DNA of 64,000 nucleotides from Paenibacillus tarimensis (GCF_021532315.1 NZ_JAKGAO010000014.1:1-64000); one strand, 5' to 3'. Numbered from the stretch's first letter, positions 1-9,588 are shown. A program made the numbers and translations. The notes: generated by a model not told the origin, from the sequence alone.

Positions 1-1824
1 CTGGTTCGAAGTGACGCGAACGGGCAGAAGGCGCTGTGCGCGTACTATACAACGGAAGGCGAGCTGACAGCGGCAGACCTGAAACGGGCGATTGCCAGCG
101 AGCTGCCGGGGTACATGATCCCGTCGTACTTCGTGGAGCTGGAGCGCTTGCCTCTGACGCCGAACGGTAAGATCGACCGGAAGGCGCTGCCGGCGCCGGA
201 AGGGGGAGCAGGCGGAGGCCGCGAATACGTAGCGCCGCGCACCGAACTGGAGGCGAAGCTGGCCGCCATTTGGCAGGACGTGCTTGGGCCGGTCACGATT
301 GGCGTGACGGACAACTTCTTCGATCTCGGCGGGCACTCCCTGCGGGCGACGATGCTGGTCAGCAAGGTGCACAAGGAGCTGAGCGTGGACTTGCCGCTGC
401 GCGATGTGTTCCGGCACTCGACCATCGAAGCGATGGCCGAAGCGATCAGCCAATTGGAGCGGCAAGAACACCTATCCATTCCTGTTTTGGATAAGCGGGA
501 TTACTATCCGCTTTCCTCCGTGCAAAAACGGCTGTACATCCAGCAGCAGATGGAAGGCGCCGAGCTTGGCTATAACATGTCCGGCATGACTGTTCTCGTC
601 GGGCGCTTGGAACGGAATCAATTCGAGGCGGCGCTCCAAGGATTGATAGCTCGTCACGAAATTTTGCGTACCGGCTTCGAACTGGTCGACGGCGAACCGG
701 TACAACGGATTTATCCGGATTTAAAGTTTGCCGTCGAGTATACGAAAGCGTCGGAAAGTGAAACGAAGAGCATCGTAGACGGCTTTGTGCGCGTCTTTGA
801 TTTGGAGCGGCCGCCGCTGCTGCGTGTGGGCTTAGTCGAATGGGAGACGGAACGGCATCTGCTCATGCTGGACATTCATCATATCGTCACGGATGGCATG
901 TCGATGGGCATCTTCGTCGAAGAGCTGCTGCGCCTGTATAACGGTGAGACTCTGGAACCGCTTCGGATTCAATACAAGGAATTCGCCGCTTGGCAGCAGT
1001 CCGAACCTGTACAAGAGCGGCTGAAGCGTCAGGAAGCCTACTGGCTGGACGTGCTGGAAGGTGAGCTGCCGACGCTTGAACTGCCTACGGATTTTGTCAG
1101 ACCTGCCGCTCGCAGCTTTGAGGGAGATGTGCTGCCCTTCAGCATCGACAAGCAGATGGCCGACAGCTTGCAGCGCATCGCCGATGAGAACGGCGCCACC
1201 CTTTATATGGTGTTAATGGCGGCTTATTCGATCCTGCTCAGCAAGTACTCGGGACAAGAAGACTTCATTGTAGGCACGCCGGTTTCGGGCCGCACACATG
1301 CTGACCTGGAGCCGCTCATCGGAATGTTTGTCAACACGTTGGCGATTCGCCATTATCCGTCCGGGGAGAAGACATTCCTCGCTTACTTGAACGAAGTCAA
1401 AGAAACGATGCTGGGGGCCTACGACCACCAGGATTATCCGTTCGAGGAGCTTGTGAAAAAGCTGCAGGCGCCGCGGGATCAAAGCCGCAATCCTGTATTC
1501 GATGTCATGTTTGCTCTGGAAACCAAGGAAGATAATGTTCAAAGCTTCGGGGATATCAAGATCGAATCGTATCCGGAAACGCATACGGTTTCCCCATTTG
1601 ATCTTACCTTGATCATTTCATTACTGGATGAGGGGATGAACGGGCAGTTTGAATATGCCACCAAGTTGTTTACGCGCAATCTGATCGACAATTTCGCTCA
1701 GGACCTGCTCGTGATCATCACCCAAATTTGTGAACAGCCTTCGGTGCTGTTGAAGGATATTTCCCTGAACGGGCAATCCGAACAGGAGCAAGATGTGCTA
1801 GAGGCAATTGATATTTTCTTCTAA
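1..1824 (+). CDS. Non-ribosomal peptide synthetase, C-terminal part (A-end, PCP, C)
   Basis: The reading frame is open from the first base, so the 5' part lies outside the window. In order it shows the end of an adenylation domain with the A10 motif LTPNGKIDRK (residue about 52), a peptidyl carrier domain with DNFFDLGGHSLR (phosphopantetheine Ser about 113), and a condensation domain (about 160-585) with intact active site HHIVTDG at about 293. The protein then stops after only some 20 linker residues. It would activate and condense amino acids on carrier domains in the cytoplasm. A chain ending on a condensation domain with no adenylation, epimerisation or thioesterase domain is unusual: the partner is either another protein or has been lost. 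A strong terminator follows 40 bp downstream. Confidence 0.95.
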   Translation: MVRSDANGQKALCAYYTTEGELTAADLKRAIASELPGYMIPSYFVELERLPLTPNGKIDRKALPAPEGGAGGGREYVAPRTELEAKLAAIWQDVLGPVTIGVTDNFFDLGGHSLRATMLVSKVHKELSVDLPLRDVFRHSTIEAMAEAISQLERQEHLSIPVLDKRDYYPLSSVQKRLYIQQQMEGAELGYNMSGMTVLVGRLERNQFEAALQGLIARHEILRTGFELVDGEPVQRIYPDLKFAVEYTKASESETKSIVDGFVRVFDLERPPLLRVGLVEWETERHLLMLDIHHIVTDGMSMGIFVEELLRLYNGETLEPLRIQYKEFAAWQQSEPVQERLKRQEAYWLDVLEGELPTLELPTDFVRPAARSFEGDVLPFSIDKQMADSLQRIADENGATLYMVLMAAYSILLSKYSGQEDFIVGTPVSGRTHADLEPLIGMFVNTLAIRHYPSGEKTFLAYLNEVKETMLGAYDHQDYPFEELVKKLQAPRDQSRNPVFDVMFALETKEDNVQSFGDIKIESYPETHTVSPFDLTLIISLLDEGMNGQFEYATKLFTRNLIDNFAQDLLVIITQICEQPSVLLKDISLNGQSEQEQDVLEAIDIFF

Positions 1825-1863
1825 TTCCTTACCCGGCTTGGAACGGCAAGTGCCGCTGAGTAA

Positions 1864-1893
1864 CTAAAAGGGAGCCCGAGGGCTCCCTTTTAG
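1864..1893 (+). terminator. Rho-independent terminator of the NRPS gene
   Basis: A 14-bp perfect inverted repeat (1864-1877 with 1880-1893) centred on GGGAGCCC/GGGCTCCC is flanked by an A-run and a T-run, 40 bp after the NRPS stop codon. It should close the NRPS operon and separates it from everything downstream. Confidence 0.85.
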
Positions 1894-2022
1894 TCTGTGT
1901 AAACCAAAGATCCATATAGAAAAGCAGTCAATTTCTGACTACTATTGAAACGAAGTAATCCAGGGTTAAATAGATAAGCGGAAATGATATCATTAATCCA
2001 AATTTGCGTTCTCTCCAGGCAA

Positions 2023-2193
2023 TTATGAGACCGGTAATAAGGCAAGTGTAGATCTAATTTTAATTGGAATAAGGACATATAGGGTTGCCACTACATCAAT
2101 GATGTATTCTTTTGTACCTTCATACAATAAGAAGGCAGCGATAAGGAAAAATACTACATTTAACTGAATAAATATCACCCATGATCTTTTCAT
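2023..2193 (-). CDS. Small putative membrane protein (56 aa)
   Basis: Not recognised. The ATG is preceded by a good ribosome site (TTGGAGGAAAGC), which is why this start is preferred over one 12 residues upstream. The product begins MKRSWVIFIQ, has a hydrophobic segment (about 6-24), then a second one (about 33-46) ending in a basic stretch, which suggests two membrane spans. It may be the intact start of a longer gene broken at its 3' end, because the following DNA has no clear continuation. It lies next to frameshifted minus-strand coding sequence. Confidence 0.35.
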   Translation of the reverse strand: MKRSWVIFIQLNVVFFLIAAFLLYEGTKEYIIDVVATLYVLIPIKIRSTLALLPVS

Positions 2194-2204
2194 GCTTTCC
2201 TCCA

Positions 2205-2475
2205 ACTATTAATCGCTTCGTTATCTCGCCGACGTTCCCCAAGTTTTGAAAGCCGAATACCAGCTGCTGGTCGCTCGACACCATGATGCCCCGCCAACCG
2301 TCGGTCATCATGATATACCACTGCAGCATCAGGATGCCGCCGATTTCCTCCGGAGAATGGAGTCGACGGCGAGCGCGTCGTTCGCCACGTCATGGATAAG
2401 CGATTTCGGGAGGCGATAATGGTTGAAACAAAAACGAAATATTTGGAATCTATGATCTATTGTATACTATTTAGC
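2205..2475 (-). pseudogene. Degraded minus-strand coding remnant, frameshifted
   Basis: Two adjacent minus-strand stretches in different frames both have strongly GC-rich third positions, as expected of real coding DNA here. The upstream one (about 2475-2335) encodes a segment containing LPKSLIHDVANDALAVDSIL. The downstream one (about 2345-2205) continues with EEIGGILMLQWYIMMTDGW and SSDQQLVFGFQNLGN. One frame switch would join them. I do not recognise the family. The remnant overlaps the promoter side of the SLH-protein gene, which runs the other way. The rest of 1895-2517 shows nothing further that I can support. Confidence 0.35.
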
Positions 2476-2517
2476 AGTTGTATAAATTGTTTGCACGATA
2501 ATGGAGGCCCGATCCGA

Positions 2518-5500
2518 ATGAAACGTTATTATCTCCCGTTCGCTTGGCTGCTCGTCTTGTCTCTCGCGCTGCCGCCAGTCTGGCTCGCTCCCCAGGTACT
2601 CGCGGCCGACGACGCGCTGCCGCCCGTCGTCGGCGGCTGGGTAGAGGTGTCTACCGCCGAACAGCTCCTGTACATTGACAAGCATCAAGCCGACTATGTA
2701 AGCAGCAGCATTCGATTAATGAATAACATAGCCCTTACCGGGGTCGACAATTGGAAACCGTTCGGCGGAAACGGCGCCGCGCCGTTTAGCGGCACGTTCG
2801 ACGGCGGCGGGCATCGCATTACCGGCATCTCGATCGCCGACAACGCCGGAGACAACTACATATATGCCGGATTTTTCGGCGAAACGACAGGCATCGTGAA
2901 GAACGTCGGCGTGTCCGTCGACATCTACGCCGGTATTTACGCTGGCGGATTGGCCGGCATTCAGAGCGGCGGCAATATCGATCGCTCATTCTCGACGGGG
3001 ATCGTACGAGGGAAGCCGCCAGAGGGGAGCGTTTCGGCAGCCGGGGGTCTCGTCGGCGCGTCGAACAATGCGAGCATTTCCCGCTCTTTCTCGACGGCAT
3101 CCGTCTTTACCGGTTCGGTGGCCAATCAATACGCCGCGGGTTTAGTCGCCAGCAAAGGGGCGGGACAGGTCCAGGATGCCTATGCGCGAGGCGCGGTGTC
3201 CAACGGGTCTTCGACGCCTTATCTCTATGCTGGCGGATTCGCGGGTTTCCTGATCCACGGCACGATCGAGCGCGCTTATTCGACCGGCGACGTTCCGAAC
3301 GTAACGCCGGAGCTAGACCCGGGGAAGCTGGTGAACGGCTTCATCGGCTTTGCCAATTACACGGACGCCGTCTCGAACTCCTACTATGATCAGGATACGA
3401 GCGGCTCGTCGGAAGGGGGGGCAAGCGGGGCGACCGGACGGAATAGCGCTTCGATGATGGATGCTTCAACTTATACCGGCTGGGATTTTACAAGTACGTG
3501 GGCGATCCACTCGAACGTGAATGACGGGTATCCGTATTTACGGCATGAGATCGTCACGGAAACGCTGCCCTCTGCAATTAAAGACGAGCCTTATTTGTTT
3601 ACACTTGGGGCATTCGCCGGCGCGGACGTTGCACTCGACTGGAGTGTGACCGGATTGCCGAACGGTTTAACGCTGGACGATTCCGGCAAGCTTGAGGGAA
3701 CGCCGAAGCAAACCGGCTCGTTCAATGTTGTCGTGACGGCCGTCGACGCGGGGGGCCTCTCCGCCCAGAAGACGTTTGAGCTTATCGTCGAAGCGTACGC
3801 GCCGGAGCCGGCAGGCTTCACGATCGAACCGGGGGCCGCATACGGCACGATGAAGGTTTCCGCGACGCTTGGCTCGCCAGGGAATGCCTTCTACTACACG
3901 CTAACCGATGCGGCCGTCGCCCGGCCGCTGGTCGGCGACGCGCTCCCTTCGGAGGCGATCGAATACGCGCCGGGCGACGATATTTCAGCTGCGAGCGTCG
4001 GGAGTTATCTAACCCTCTACGAAGCCGACATCACGGGCATTCGGGCTTGGGGGAGTGTGTTGCTGGAAGCGAGCCACATCCAATTGTCCGTCGGGTCGGT
4101 AACGGGCTCGGTATATGGCGCAGGCGGCGCGCCTATCGTCGGAGCAACCGTCTCAATCGGGGCCGTGCAGACGAGCACCGACGCAGAGGGCGGCTTCGCG
4201 TTCGCGAACGTCGCGCAGGGTGCCCGAATGCTGCACGTCGAGGCGGCCGGCTACGTCACGAAGGACGTCGCGGTCACCATTGTAGCGGGCGATTCGGTCG
4301 CTGTCGGCACGATCGCCCTGGAGCTTTCGCCGATCGCCGTGAACGGCGTCCACATCGATGACAACGACTTCTCGATGACCATAGGCGACGCGAAGCGGCA
4401 GCTGACCGCGACGGTTCAGCCGGCCGGCGCCTCCCACCCTGCCGTCAGCTGGAGCTCGAATCGGACCACCGTTGCGACGGTGAGCGCCGCGGGCGAGGTC
4501 ACCGCCGTCGCTCCGGGCATCGCCGTCGTCACCGTCACGACGGTGGACGGCTCGTTCACGGACAGCGTGAACGTTACCGTTTTGGCGCCGCCGCCGAACG
4601 TCGGCACCGTGACGGGTGCGGTATACGGCACGGGCGGCGCGCCTATCGTCGGAGCGGCCGTCTCCATCGGAGCTGCGCAGATAATGACCGACGCAGAGGG
4701 AGGCTTCGTGCTCGCAAACATCCCGCAGGGCTCTAGGACGCTTCGCGTTGAAGCAGCCGGCTACGCTGCGAAGGAGGTCGCGGTCGCCGTCGTCGCGGGA
4801 ATGACCGCCGATGTCGGCGCACTCAGACTGACGGCCTCCGATTCGGAAGACGGTGCTGCTGGCCCGACGACAGCGGTATGGCCAGCGTCCGATAAGCTTT
4901 GGATCGATTGGAACGGAGGGAAGCTCGAATTTACCTTTAAGAAAGAAACGGCTCCCGACGGCCGCAGCGTCCTGCGTTTGATCGCGGACGCCACGGTGAT
5001 CGACACCCTGTTCAAGACCCGCGATCTCGCGATTATCACGTTCGACAACGAAGATTTGATCGTGAAACTCGATCTTCCGGCGGCCGCGCTTCAGCAAGTG
5101 CGACAGAGCCGGCCCGAAGCCGCGCTGGAGCTTAAGATAAACGGCGCCGGCTACCTGCTTCCGCTTAGCTACTGGCCAGTGTTGCCGGAGAATAGCGTCG
5201 TCACGATCGCGATCGCGATGTCTTCGGAAGCCGGCACAAGCGCCGTGAAGGACGACCTGGCGAAGCTAGGACTAGAGTTGCTTGCCGAACCCGTTGATTT
5301 TGCGATTTACCTCGATGAGAAGGAATTGAAGGAGCCGGGCGGAGCTTACACGGTACGCACGATCGCACTCAGCGACGAGCCCGATCCAGACATGGCGACC
5401 GTCGTACGCCTGGACGGCGAAACATCGCCGCAATCCATGCCTTCGGTGTTCCGAACCGCAGCAAAAGGGGTTCCCGAGGCAGCGTTTTATTCGAAGCATA

Positions 5501-6093
5501 ACAGCCTTTACGCCGTAGTTCGCTCGAAGAGGTCATTCTCCGACGTCCAAGGGCATTGGGCGCAGCGAGACATCGAGCGCCTCGCGAGCAAGCTGATCGT
5601 GGACGGCAAGTCAGATCAGAAGTTTGATCCGGAGGGTCGGGTCACTCGCGCCGAATTCGCGGCGCTGCTGACGCGGTCGCTAGGCATCACCGAGACGTCC
5701 GGCACGGCAAGCTTCGCCGACGTATTGCCGAACGCCTGGTTTGCCGGCGCGGTGGGAGCGGCGGCCGATGCGGGCCTCGTCGCCGGATACAAGGATAGGA
5801 CGTTCCGTCCGGACGAAGCGATTACGCGCGAGCAGATGGCGGCGATGATCGACCGGGCGATCGTCTTTGCTGCCGCGGAGCAGACCGGAGCAACAACTGC
5901 CTCCGCAGCGTCGTTCGAGGATGTCGATGCTATATCCGACTGGGCGATGCCTTCGATCGGCAGACTGCTTCAAGCGAAGGTGATGGAAGGCGCCTCGAAG
6001 AGTTTCTTCGCGCCGAAATCCCCAGCGACACGTGCACAATGCGTCGTCGTGCTCCACCGTATGCTGCAGAATCTAAGTTTCATCAACGAATAG
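2518..6093 (+). CDS. SLH-domain surface protein with GLUG, Ig-like and carboxypeptidase-regulatory-like repeats
   Basis: A 1191-residue exported protein. The start at 2518 is chosen because ATGGAGG lies 10 bp upstream and a signal peptide follows at once (MKRYYLPFAWLLVLS, cleavage near VLAADD). Next come GLUG-type Gly-rich repeats (about 118-284), a putative-Ig/cadherin-like domain (about 343-425), a carboxypeptidase-regulatory-like domain (about 527-595), a Big_2 Ig-like domain (about 607-690), a second regulatory-like copy (about 696-771), a unique region, and three SLH domains (from about 1004, 1064 and 1131 to the end) that bind pyruvylated secondary cell-wall polymer. It is probably a cell-surface adhesin or scaffold; no catalytic domain is visible. 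Confidence 0.9.
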   Translation: MKRYYLPFAWLLVLSLALPPVWLAPQVLAADDALPPVVGGWVEVSTAEQLLYIDKHQADYVSSSIRLMNNIALTGVDNWKPFGGNGAAPFSGTFDGGGHRITGISIADNAGDNYIYAGFFGETTGIVKNVGVSVDIYAGIYAGGLAGIQSGGNIDRSFSTGIVRGKPPEGSVSAAGGLVGASNNASISRSFSTASVFTGSVANQYAAGLVASKGAGQVQDAYARGAVSNGSSTPYLYAGGFAGFLIHGTIERAYSTGDVPNVTPELDPGKLVNGFIGFANYTDAVSNSYYDQDTSGSSEGGASGATGRNSASMMDASTYTGWDFTSTWAIHSNVNDGYPYLRHEIVTETLPSAIKDEPYLFTLGAFAGADVALDWSVTGLPNGLTLDDSGKLEGTPKQTGSFNVVVTAVDAGGLSAQKTFELIVEAYAPEPAGFTIEPGAAYGTMKVSATLGSPGNAFYYTLTDAAVARPLVGDALPSEAIEYAPGDDISAASVGSYLTLYEADITGIRAWGSVLLEASHIQLSVGSVTGSVYGAGGAPIVGATVSIGAVQTSTDAEGGFAFANVAQGARMLHVEAAGYVTKDVAVTIVAGDSVAVGTIALELSPIAVNGVHIDDNDFSMTIGDAKRQLTATVQPAGASHPAVSWSSNRTTVATVSAAGEVTAVAPGIAVVTVTTVDGSFTDSVNVTVLAPPPNVGTVTGAVYGTGGAPIVGAAVSIGAAQIMTDAEGGFVLANIPQGSRTLRVEAAGYAAKEVAVAVVAGMTADVGALRLTASDSEDGAAGPTTAVWPASDKLWIDWNGGKLEFTFKKETAPDGRSVLRLIADATVIDTLFKTRDLAIITFDNEDLIVKLDLPAAALQQVRQSRPEAALELKINGAGYLLPLSYWPVLPENSVVTIAIAMSSEAGTSAVKDDLAKLGLELLAEPVDFAIYLDEKELKEPGGAYTVRTIALSDEPDPDMATVVRLDGETSPQSMPSVFRTAAKGVPEAAFYSKHNSLYAVVRSKRSFSDVQGHWAQRDIERLASKLIVDGKSDQKFDPEGRVTRAEFAALLTRSLGITETSGTASFADVLPNAWFAGAVGAAADAGLVAGYKDRTFRPDEAITREQMAAMIDRAIVFAAAEQTGATTASAASFEDVDAISDWAMPSIGRLLQAKVMEGASKSFFAPKSPATRAQCVVVLHRMLQNLSFINE
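4096..4815 (+). repeat. Internal domain duplication in the SLH protein
   Basis: Two copies of a roughly 210-bp unit (about 4096-4305 and 4606-4815) encode near-identical carboxypeptidase-regulatory-like domains sharing GGAPIVGA, TDAEGGF, VEAAGY and VAG motifs. The DNA is also highly similar, including an identical GGCGGCGCGCCTATCGTCGG segment in each, which points to a recent duplication around a Big_2 domain. Confidence 0.8.
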
Positions 6094-6106
6094 AAGCATT
6101 CGAAAG

Positions 6107-6137
6107 AAGCCGTTCCGATTTGATCGGAACGGCTTTT
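6107..6137 (+). terminator. Terminator after the SLH protein gene
   Basis: A 13-bp perfect stem (6107-6119 with 6123-6135, core GCCGTTCCGAT) is followed by a T-run, 13 bp after the stop codon. It lies between convergent genes and may serve both. Confidence 0.85.
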
Positions 6138-6201
6138 AGAATTTAAAATGACACCTGATTATGGCAAGAACGAGATAATTGATTGGTTGGTAACACGTGT
6201 A

Positions 6202-7698
6202 CTAATCGTTATCGAACAAATCAGTCATGTCATGAAGCTCGGGTATCCGGTCCATTGTATCAGCATTGCTATCTATCTCTTCCATAAGATTTTTCTTAAA
6301 GAAGTGAACAATTGACTCATTAACGATCCTAGCTGTGCGCTCGGGACTGAGCTTGCCCGTAAGTGTAAGACTAATATACTTTAGAAGGGGAGAGACAAAC
6401 TGAATATCGGTGTAGTTCAGATGTCCCGTCCCTGCAATGTAGAAGGCTTCGCCTTTGTTGTTCAACAGGCTCTGGATATGTTTCATCTCTAGTAATGTAT
6501 AATTCGCCTCCGTTTCGAACTCCTCTTTCGTTATTCCGATCTCTTCAAACTGGGCGTCTGTGAATGCAGACGTTCTAAGAATTAAGTCAATGGCCTCTTG
6601 GGCAGCTTCCGAGTACAGGAATAAGAAAGGTTTCGCAGAAGCTGACTGATCCTTAAATCCAAAAAGAGTGCCATCCATATTAATGCCCGCTGTGACTCGC
6701 GGATCGAAAATGGCATCATAGGAAGCGGCGCCGCCGAAAGAATGGCCGATTACGCCAATCCTATCCATATCTAATCTGCCTGCTAATTGGCTTGCCGTTT
6801 GTCTGCCTTTTAAACGCTCAAGTTGATCGATAACGAAGGAGATATCGTCCGACCAGACCTGGCCCACACGATCCCTATAGGCTTCCGAACTCTCGAATTG
6901 GTCATCTGACAATCGAAAGGGCTTTATGCTGCCGTCAGGGAAGATGGTTCCGGATGTGCCGTACGTGTGATCAATGGAAGCAACGATAAAGCCATGGCTG
7001 GCCAGTTCGACGGCCTGGGTAGTATGGAACAGACGCGATGAGCTATAACCATGACTAAAGAGGATAAGCGGATATTGCTGGCGGGTATTGGAGACTTCCG
7101 CATTCACTACGGCATGGCTCGGCACGTATTTGAAATAATCGAGCAGCAGCGCCGGAATGCCCAACTGCTGGGCGAAAATCTGCCGTTCATCTGCTGTCAT
7201 CAGAGAGGATGACTCACGCTTGTCTTGCTGCTCGGCGGGATACCAGACTTGAACGAGCAGTTCCCGATTCTCCCCGGGATCGGCTGCATAGTGATCCTTC
7301 CTGCCCATGTCCGTCCATTGGAAGGTGAGTGTGCCAACAGGATAGCTCCCAGTAGGGGCAGGAAGTTCAGGAATGGGCAGCGCATAGGCGAGAAGGGCCG
7401 TGAACATGTTGGCCAGTAATCCCATAATGATCATTGCGATACGAGCAATACGTGGTTTCCTGCTAACGGAGCTCATTCGCTTGAAGCGGTATAGAGCTAA
7501 GCCGCAGAACAGCACAGTCATAACATAAGATAAAGACATCTGCCATCGGAGCCCTTCGACAATACTATGGACTGCCAGTACGAGCAGGCCTGCACAACTG
7601 CTGAGATTAGCAGCTAGCCGGTAACGCGGGGCTTGGAAGAATAACAAGATAATGATGATTGTATTCGAGGTTAGCAACAGGAACTCAAACAAGCGCAT
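6202..7698 (-). CDS. Membrane-anchored alpha/beta hydrolase, PAF-acetylhydrolase-like
   Basis: A 498-residue protein. The N-terminal third has several hydrophobic segments (MRLFEFLLLTSNTIIIILLFF, then two or three more to about residue 125), so it should sit in the membrane. The C-terminal part is an alpha/beta hydrolase related to bacterial homologues of platelet-activating-factor acetylhydrolase: oxyanion-side motif LILFSHGYSSSR, nucleophile elbow GHSFGG (Ser), and a late GTGHLN that may carry the catalytic His. It is probably a serine esterase or lipase of unknown substrate. It is divergent from the serine hydrolase at 7876, and the two may share a regulatory region. No strong ribosome site is visible before this ATG, so the start is tentative. 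Confidence 0.8.
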   Translation of the reverse strand: MRLFEFLLLTSNTIIIILLFFQAPRYRLAANLSSCAGLLVLAVHSIVEGLRWQMSLSYVMTVLFCGLALYRFKRMSSVSRKPRIARIAMIIMGLLANMFTALLAYALPIPELPAPTGSYPVGTLTFQWTDMGRKDHYAADPGENRELLVQVWYPAEQQDKRESSSLMTADERQIFAQQLGIPALLLDYFKYVPSHAVVNAEVSNTRQQYPLILFSHGYSSSRLFHTTQAVELASHGFIVASIDHTYGTSGTIFPDGSIKPFRLSDDQFESSEAYRDRVGQVWSDDISFVIDQLERLKGRQTASQLAGRLDMDRIGVIGHSFGGAASYDAIFDPRVTAGINMDGTLFGFKDQSASAKPFLFLYSEAAQEAIDLILRTSAFTDAQFEEIGITKEEFETEANYTLLEMKHIQSLLNNKGEAFYIAGTGHLNYTDIQFVSPLLKYISLTLTGKLSPERTARIVNESIVHFFKKNLMEEIDSNADTMDRIPELHDMTDLFDND

Positions 7699-7875
7699 TA
7701 TGATAGCCCAGTCGCCATGGGGTAATAGCGCACCGCTCTAGGATTGCATAGCCAAGTGACTAAACTGTCACCGCTCCTGTCACCGAGGAGTCATTTTGGA
7801 CAGCTATACTGACCCTATGCGGGGCTGGAGAAGACCAGTAACGCTTAACAGAATCTAAGTTTAGCGAGGGTAACT

Positions 7876-9360
7876 ATGAACACGTCTATCAAACGATTTA
7901 CAACTGGGATGAAACTGTTTGTAGCTTGTATGGCCATAATGATAGGTATAAGCGCTCCTGTGAAAGCAAGTGCAGATCATTCAGACATCGACACTGGCAA
8001 AATCGATGATTTTATCGTCACCGCTATGCAGCGTCTTGATATTCCGGGCGCCGCCCTGGGGATCGTTAAAGGCGATCAGCTGATTTACCAGCAAGGATAT
8101 GGCTATGCAGGCCCAGATAACAAACCGGTGACGCCGCAGACCTCCTTTGTGATCGGTTCCGTCAGTAAATCCTTTACCGCACTGGCCATTATGCAGCTGG
8201 TGGATCAGGGAAAGATTGATCTGGAAGCACCTGTACAACAGTACTTGCCGTGGTTTCGGTTGGCAGATGAAGCCGCATCCGCACAATTATTAGTTAAACA
8301 CCTTCTGCATCAGACCAGCGGGCTCTCTACGTATGACGGGCAAAAGTCGCTGGCCGAAGGAGACAGACCGATCGAGCAGCACTTGCGGAGTCTCAGCCGG
8401 ACAGAGTTAACTGAACCTGTAGGGTCGGTATTTCAATATTCGAATTTAAATTATGATATTCTCGGCGGGATAATCGAGGCAGCATCCGGCATGAGCTATG
8501 CAGAGTATATAAACAAGCATATATTTATCCCGCTCCATATGAAGCATAGCCACGGTTCCCCTGATGATGTGACCAGCCGCTTGGCAGCAGGTTATCAGCC
8601 AGTCTTTGGCTTCATGCTTCCTACCCGGCAGAGTGGTCATCAGGGTACCGTACCATCCGGTTATTTGATTTCCAGTGCGGAGGATATGACCAACTACTTA
8701 ATAGCCCAATTGAACAAGGGGCGTTATGGCAGCATTTCCATCGTTTCCGAGCAAAGCGCGGAGCTCATGCACCGTCCGGCCGCCGCCATGTGGGGCAGCC
8801 AGTTTTACGCCATGGGATGGACAGTCAACAAGAACAGGATCTATCACGACGGTTCGACTGAGAATACCTATTCGAAGGTAATTCTGGAAGGCGATTATGG
8901 GATTGTCCTGCTTATCAATTCAATAGACTTCTTTCACATTGATTCATATGATCAATTGATGGAAGGGGTCAGCAGCATTATACAAGGCAGCGAACCCCAG
9001 GTAAACATAGCCGATCCTCATAAAACGTATCTGATCATCGGATTCATTGCATTGATCGTGTTGGCCTATACAGCTCGTTCTGTCTACACACTCCTAACAT
9101 GGAAATCCAAGTTTAAACCAACGGGAGTGAAGCTTGTCATTAGCGGATCGGAGATCCTGCTGTTGAATGTTGTAATCCCGCTAGTCGTTCTGCTGACCGT
9201 CCCGAAACTGTTAGTCCCGTGGTCCGTTATTTTTGTCTTCTTAGTCGGCATTGGCCATTTCATGTTCGTTATACCCGTCATATTGCTGGCGGTCGGAATA
9301 TTAAAAACGGTATTGATCCTTCAAAGCTTCCGCCACAAACAGCATCCTTTACATTCATAA
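7876..9360 (+). CDS. Beta-lactamase-fold serine hydrolase (class C / PBP4*-like) with C-terminal membrane segments
   Basis: A 494-residue protein with a signal peptide (hydrophobic about 12-30, ending VKASADH) and a beta-lactamase-type domain. The catalytic SxxK is Ser95-Val-Ser-Lys98 and the second motif is YSN at Tyr188, with HDGSTENT near 330 in place of the usual KTG/HxG box. After about residue 375 come four hydrophobic segments, so the enzyme is probably an extracytoplasmic domain held in the membrane. This layout is typical of Bacillales penicillin-binding-protein-like esterases and peptidases, not of antibiotic-degrading lactamases. It is divergent from the alpha/beta hydrolase. Confidence 0.88.
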   Translation: MNTSIKRFTTGMKLFVACMAIMIGISAPVKASADHSDIDTGKIDDFIVTAMQRLDIPGAALGIVKGDQLIYQQGYGYAGPDNKPVTPQTSFVIGSVSKSFTALAIMQLVDQGKIDLEAPVQQYLPWFRLADEAASAQLLVKHLLHQTSGLSTYDGQKSLAEGDRPIEQHLRSLSRTELTEPVGSVFQYSNLNYDILGGIIEAASGMSYAEYINKHIFIPLHMKHSHGSPDDVTSRLAAGYQPVFGFMLPTRQSGHQGTVPSGYLISSAEDMTNYLIAQLNKGRYGSISIVSEQSAELMHRPAAAMWGSQFYAMGWTVNKNRIYHDGSTENTYSKVILEGDYGIVLLINSIDFFHIDSYDQLMEGVSSIIQGSEPQVNIADPHKTYLIIGFIALIVLAYTARSVYTLLTWKSKFKPTGVKLVISGSEILLLNVVIPLVVLLTVPKLLVPWSVIFVFLVGIGHFMFVIPVILLAVGILKTVLILQSFRHKQHPLHS

Positions 9361-9417
9361 GGGCACCGGTTTGGAGAAATACTTGTTACGTAGTAAGACA
9401 GGAGGTGAACGATACAC

Positions 9418-9525
9418 ATGAGCACGAAAACAAGACCTGATAAAAACAATCCCAAGCATAAACTGTCGAGATCTAACCATCCGGACGATCAAGGATTAAG
9501 CGGTATACAGAAGCGTTCGAAGTAA
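9418..9525 (+). CDS. Small basic hydrophilic protein (35 aa)
   Basis: A perfect ribosome site AGGAGGTGA at 9400-9408, 9 bp before the ATG, marks this very short gene. The product starts MSTKTRPDKNNPK and ends GLSGIQKRSK; it is rich in Lys, Asn, Ser and Asp with no hydrophobic stretch. I do not recognise the family. Length and composition resemble the small spore proteins of Bacillales, but that is only an inference. It is followed by a stem-loop. Confidence 0.6.
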   Translation: MSTKTRPDKNNPKHKLSRSNHPDDQGLSGIQKRSK

Positions 9526-9561
9526 CGATAGCAGCACTTTATCTCGAACGTTTCTCAGTAC

Positions 9562-9588
9562 AAGAGAGCGGCAGCCAGCCGCTCTCTT
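9562..9588 (+). terminator. Stem-loop, probable terminator of the small basic protein gene
   Basis: An 11-bp perfect inverted repeat (9562-9572 with 9578-9588, core AGAGAGCGGC) lies 36 bp after the stop codon. The T-run is poor, so termination strength is uncertain. Confidence 0.55.

Noticed and set aside
4153-5097. A 314-codon open frame on the minus strand inside the SLH-protein gene.
   Set aside because: It is an antisense shadow of GC-rich repeat DNA: Arg-rich, low complexity, no ribosome site, and the plus-strand product has clear domains.
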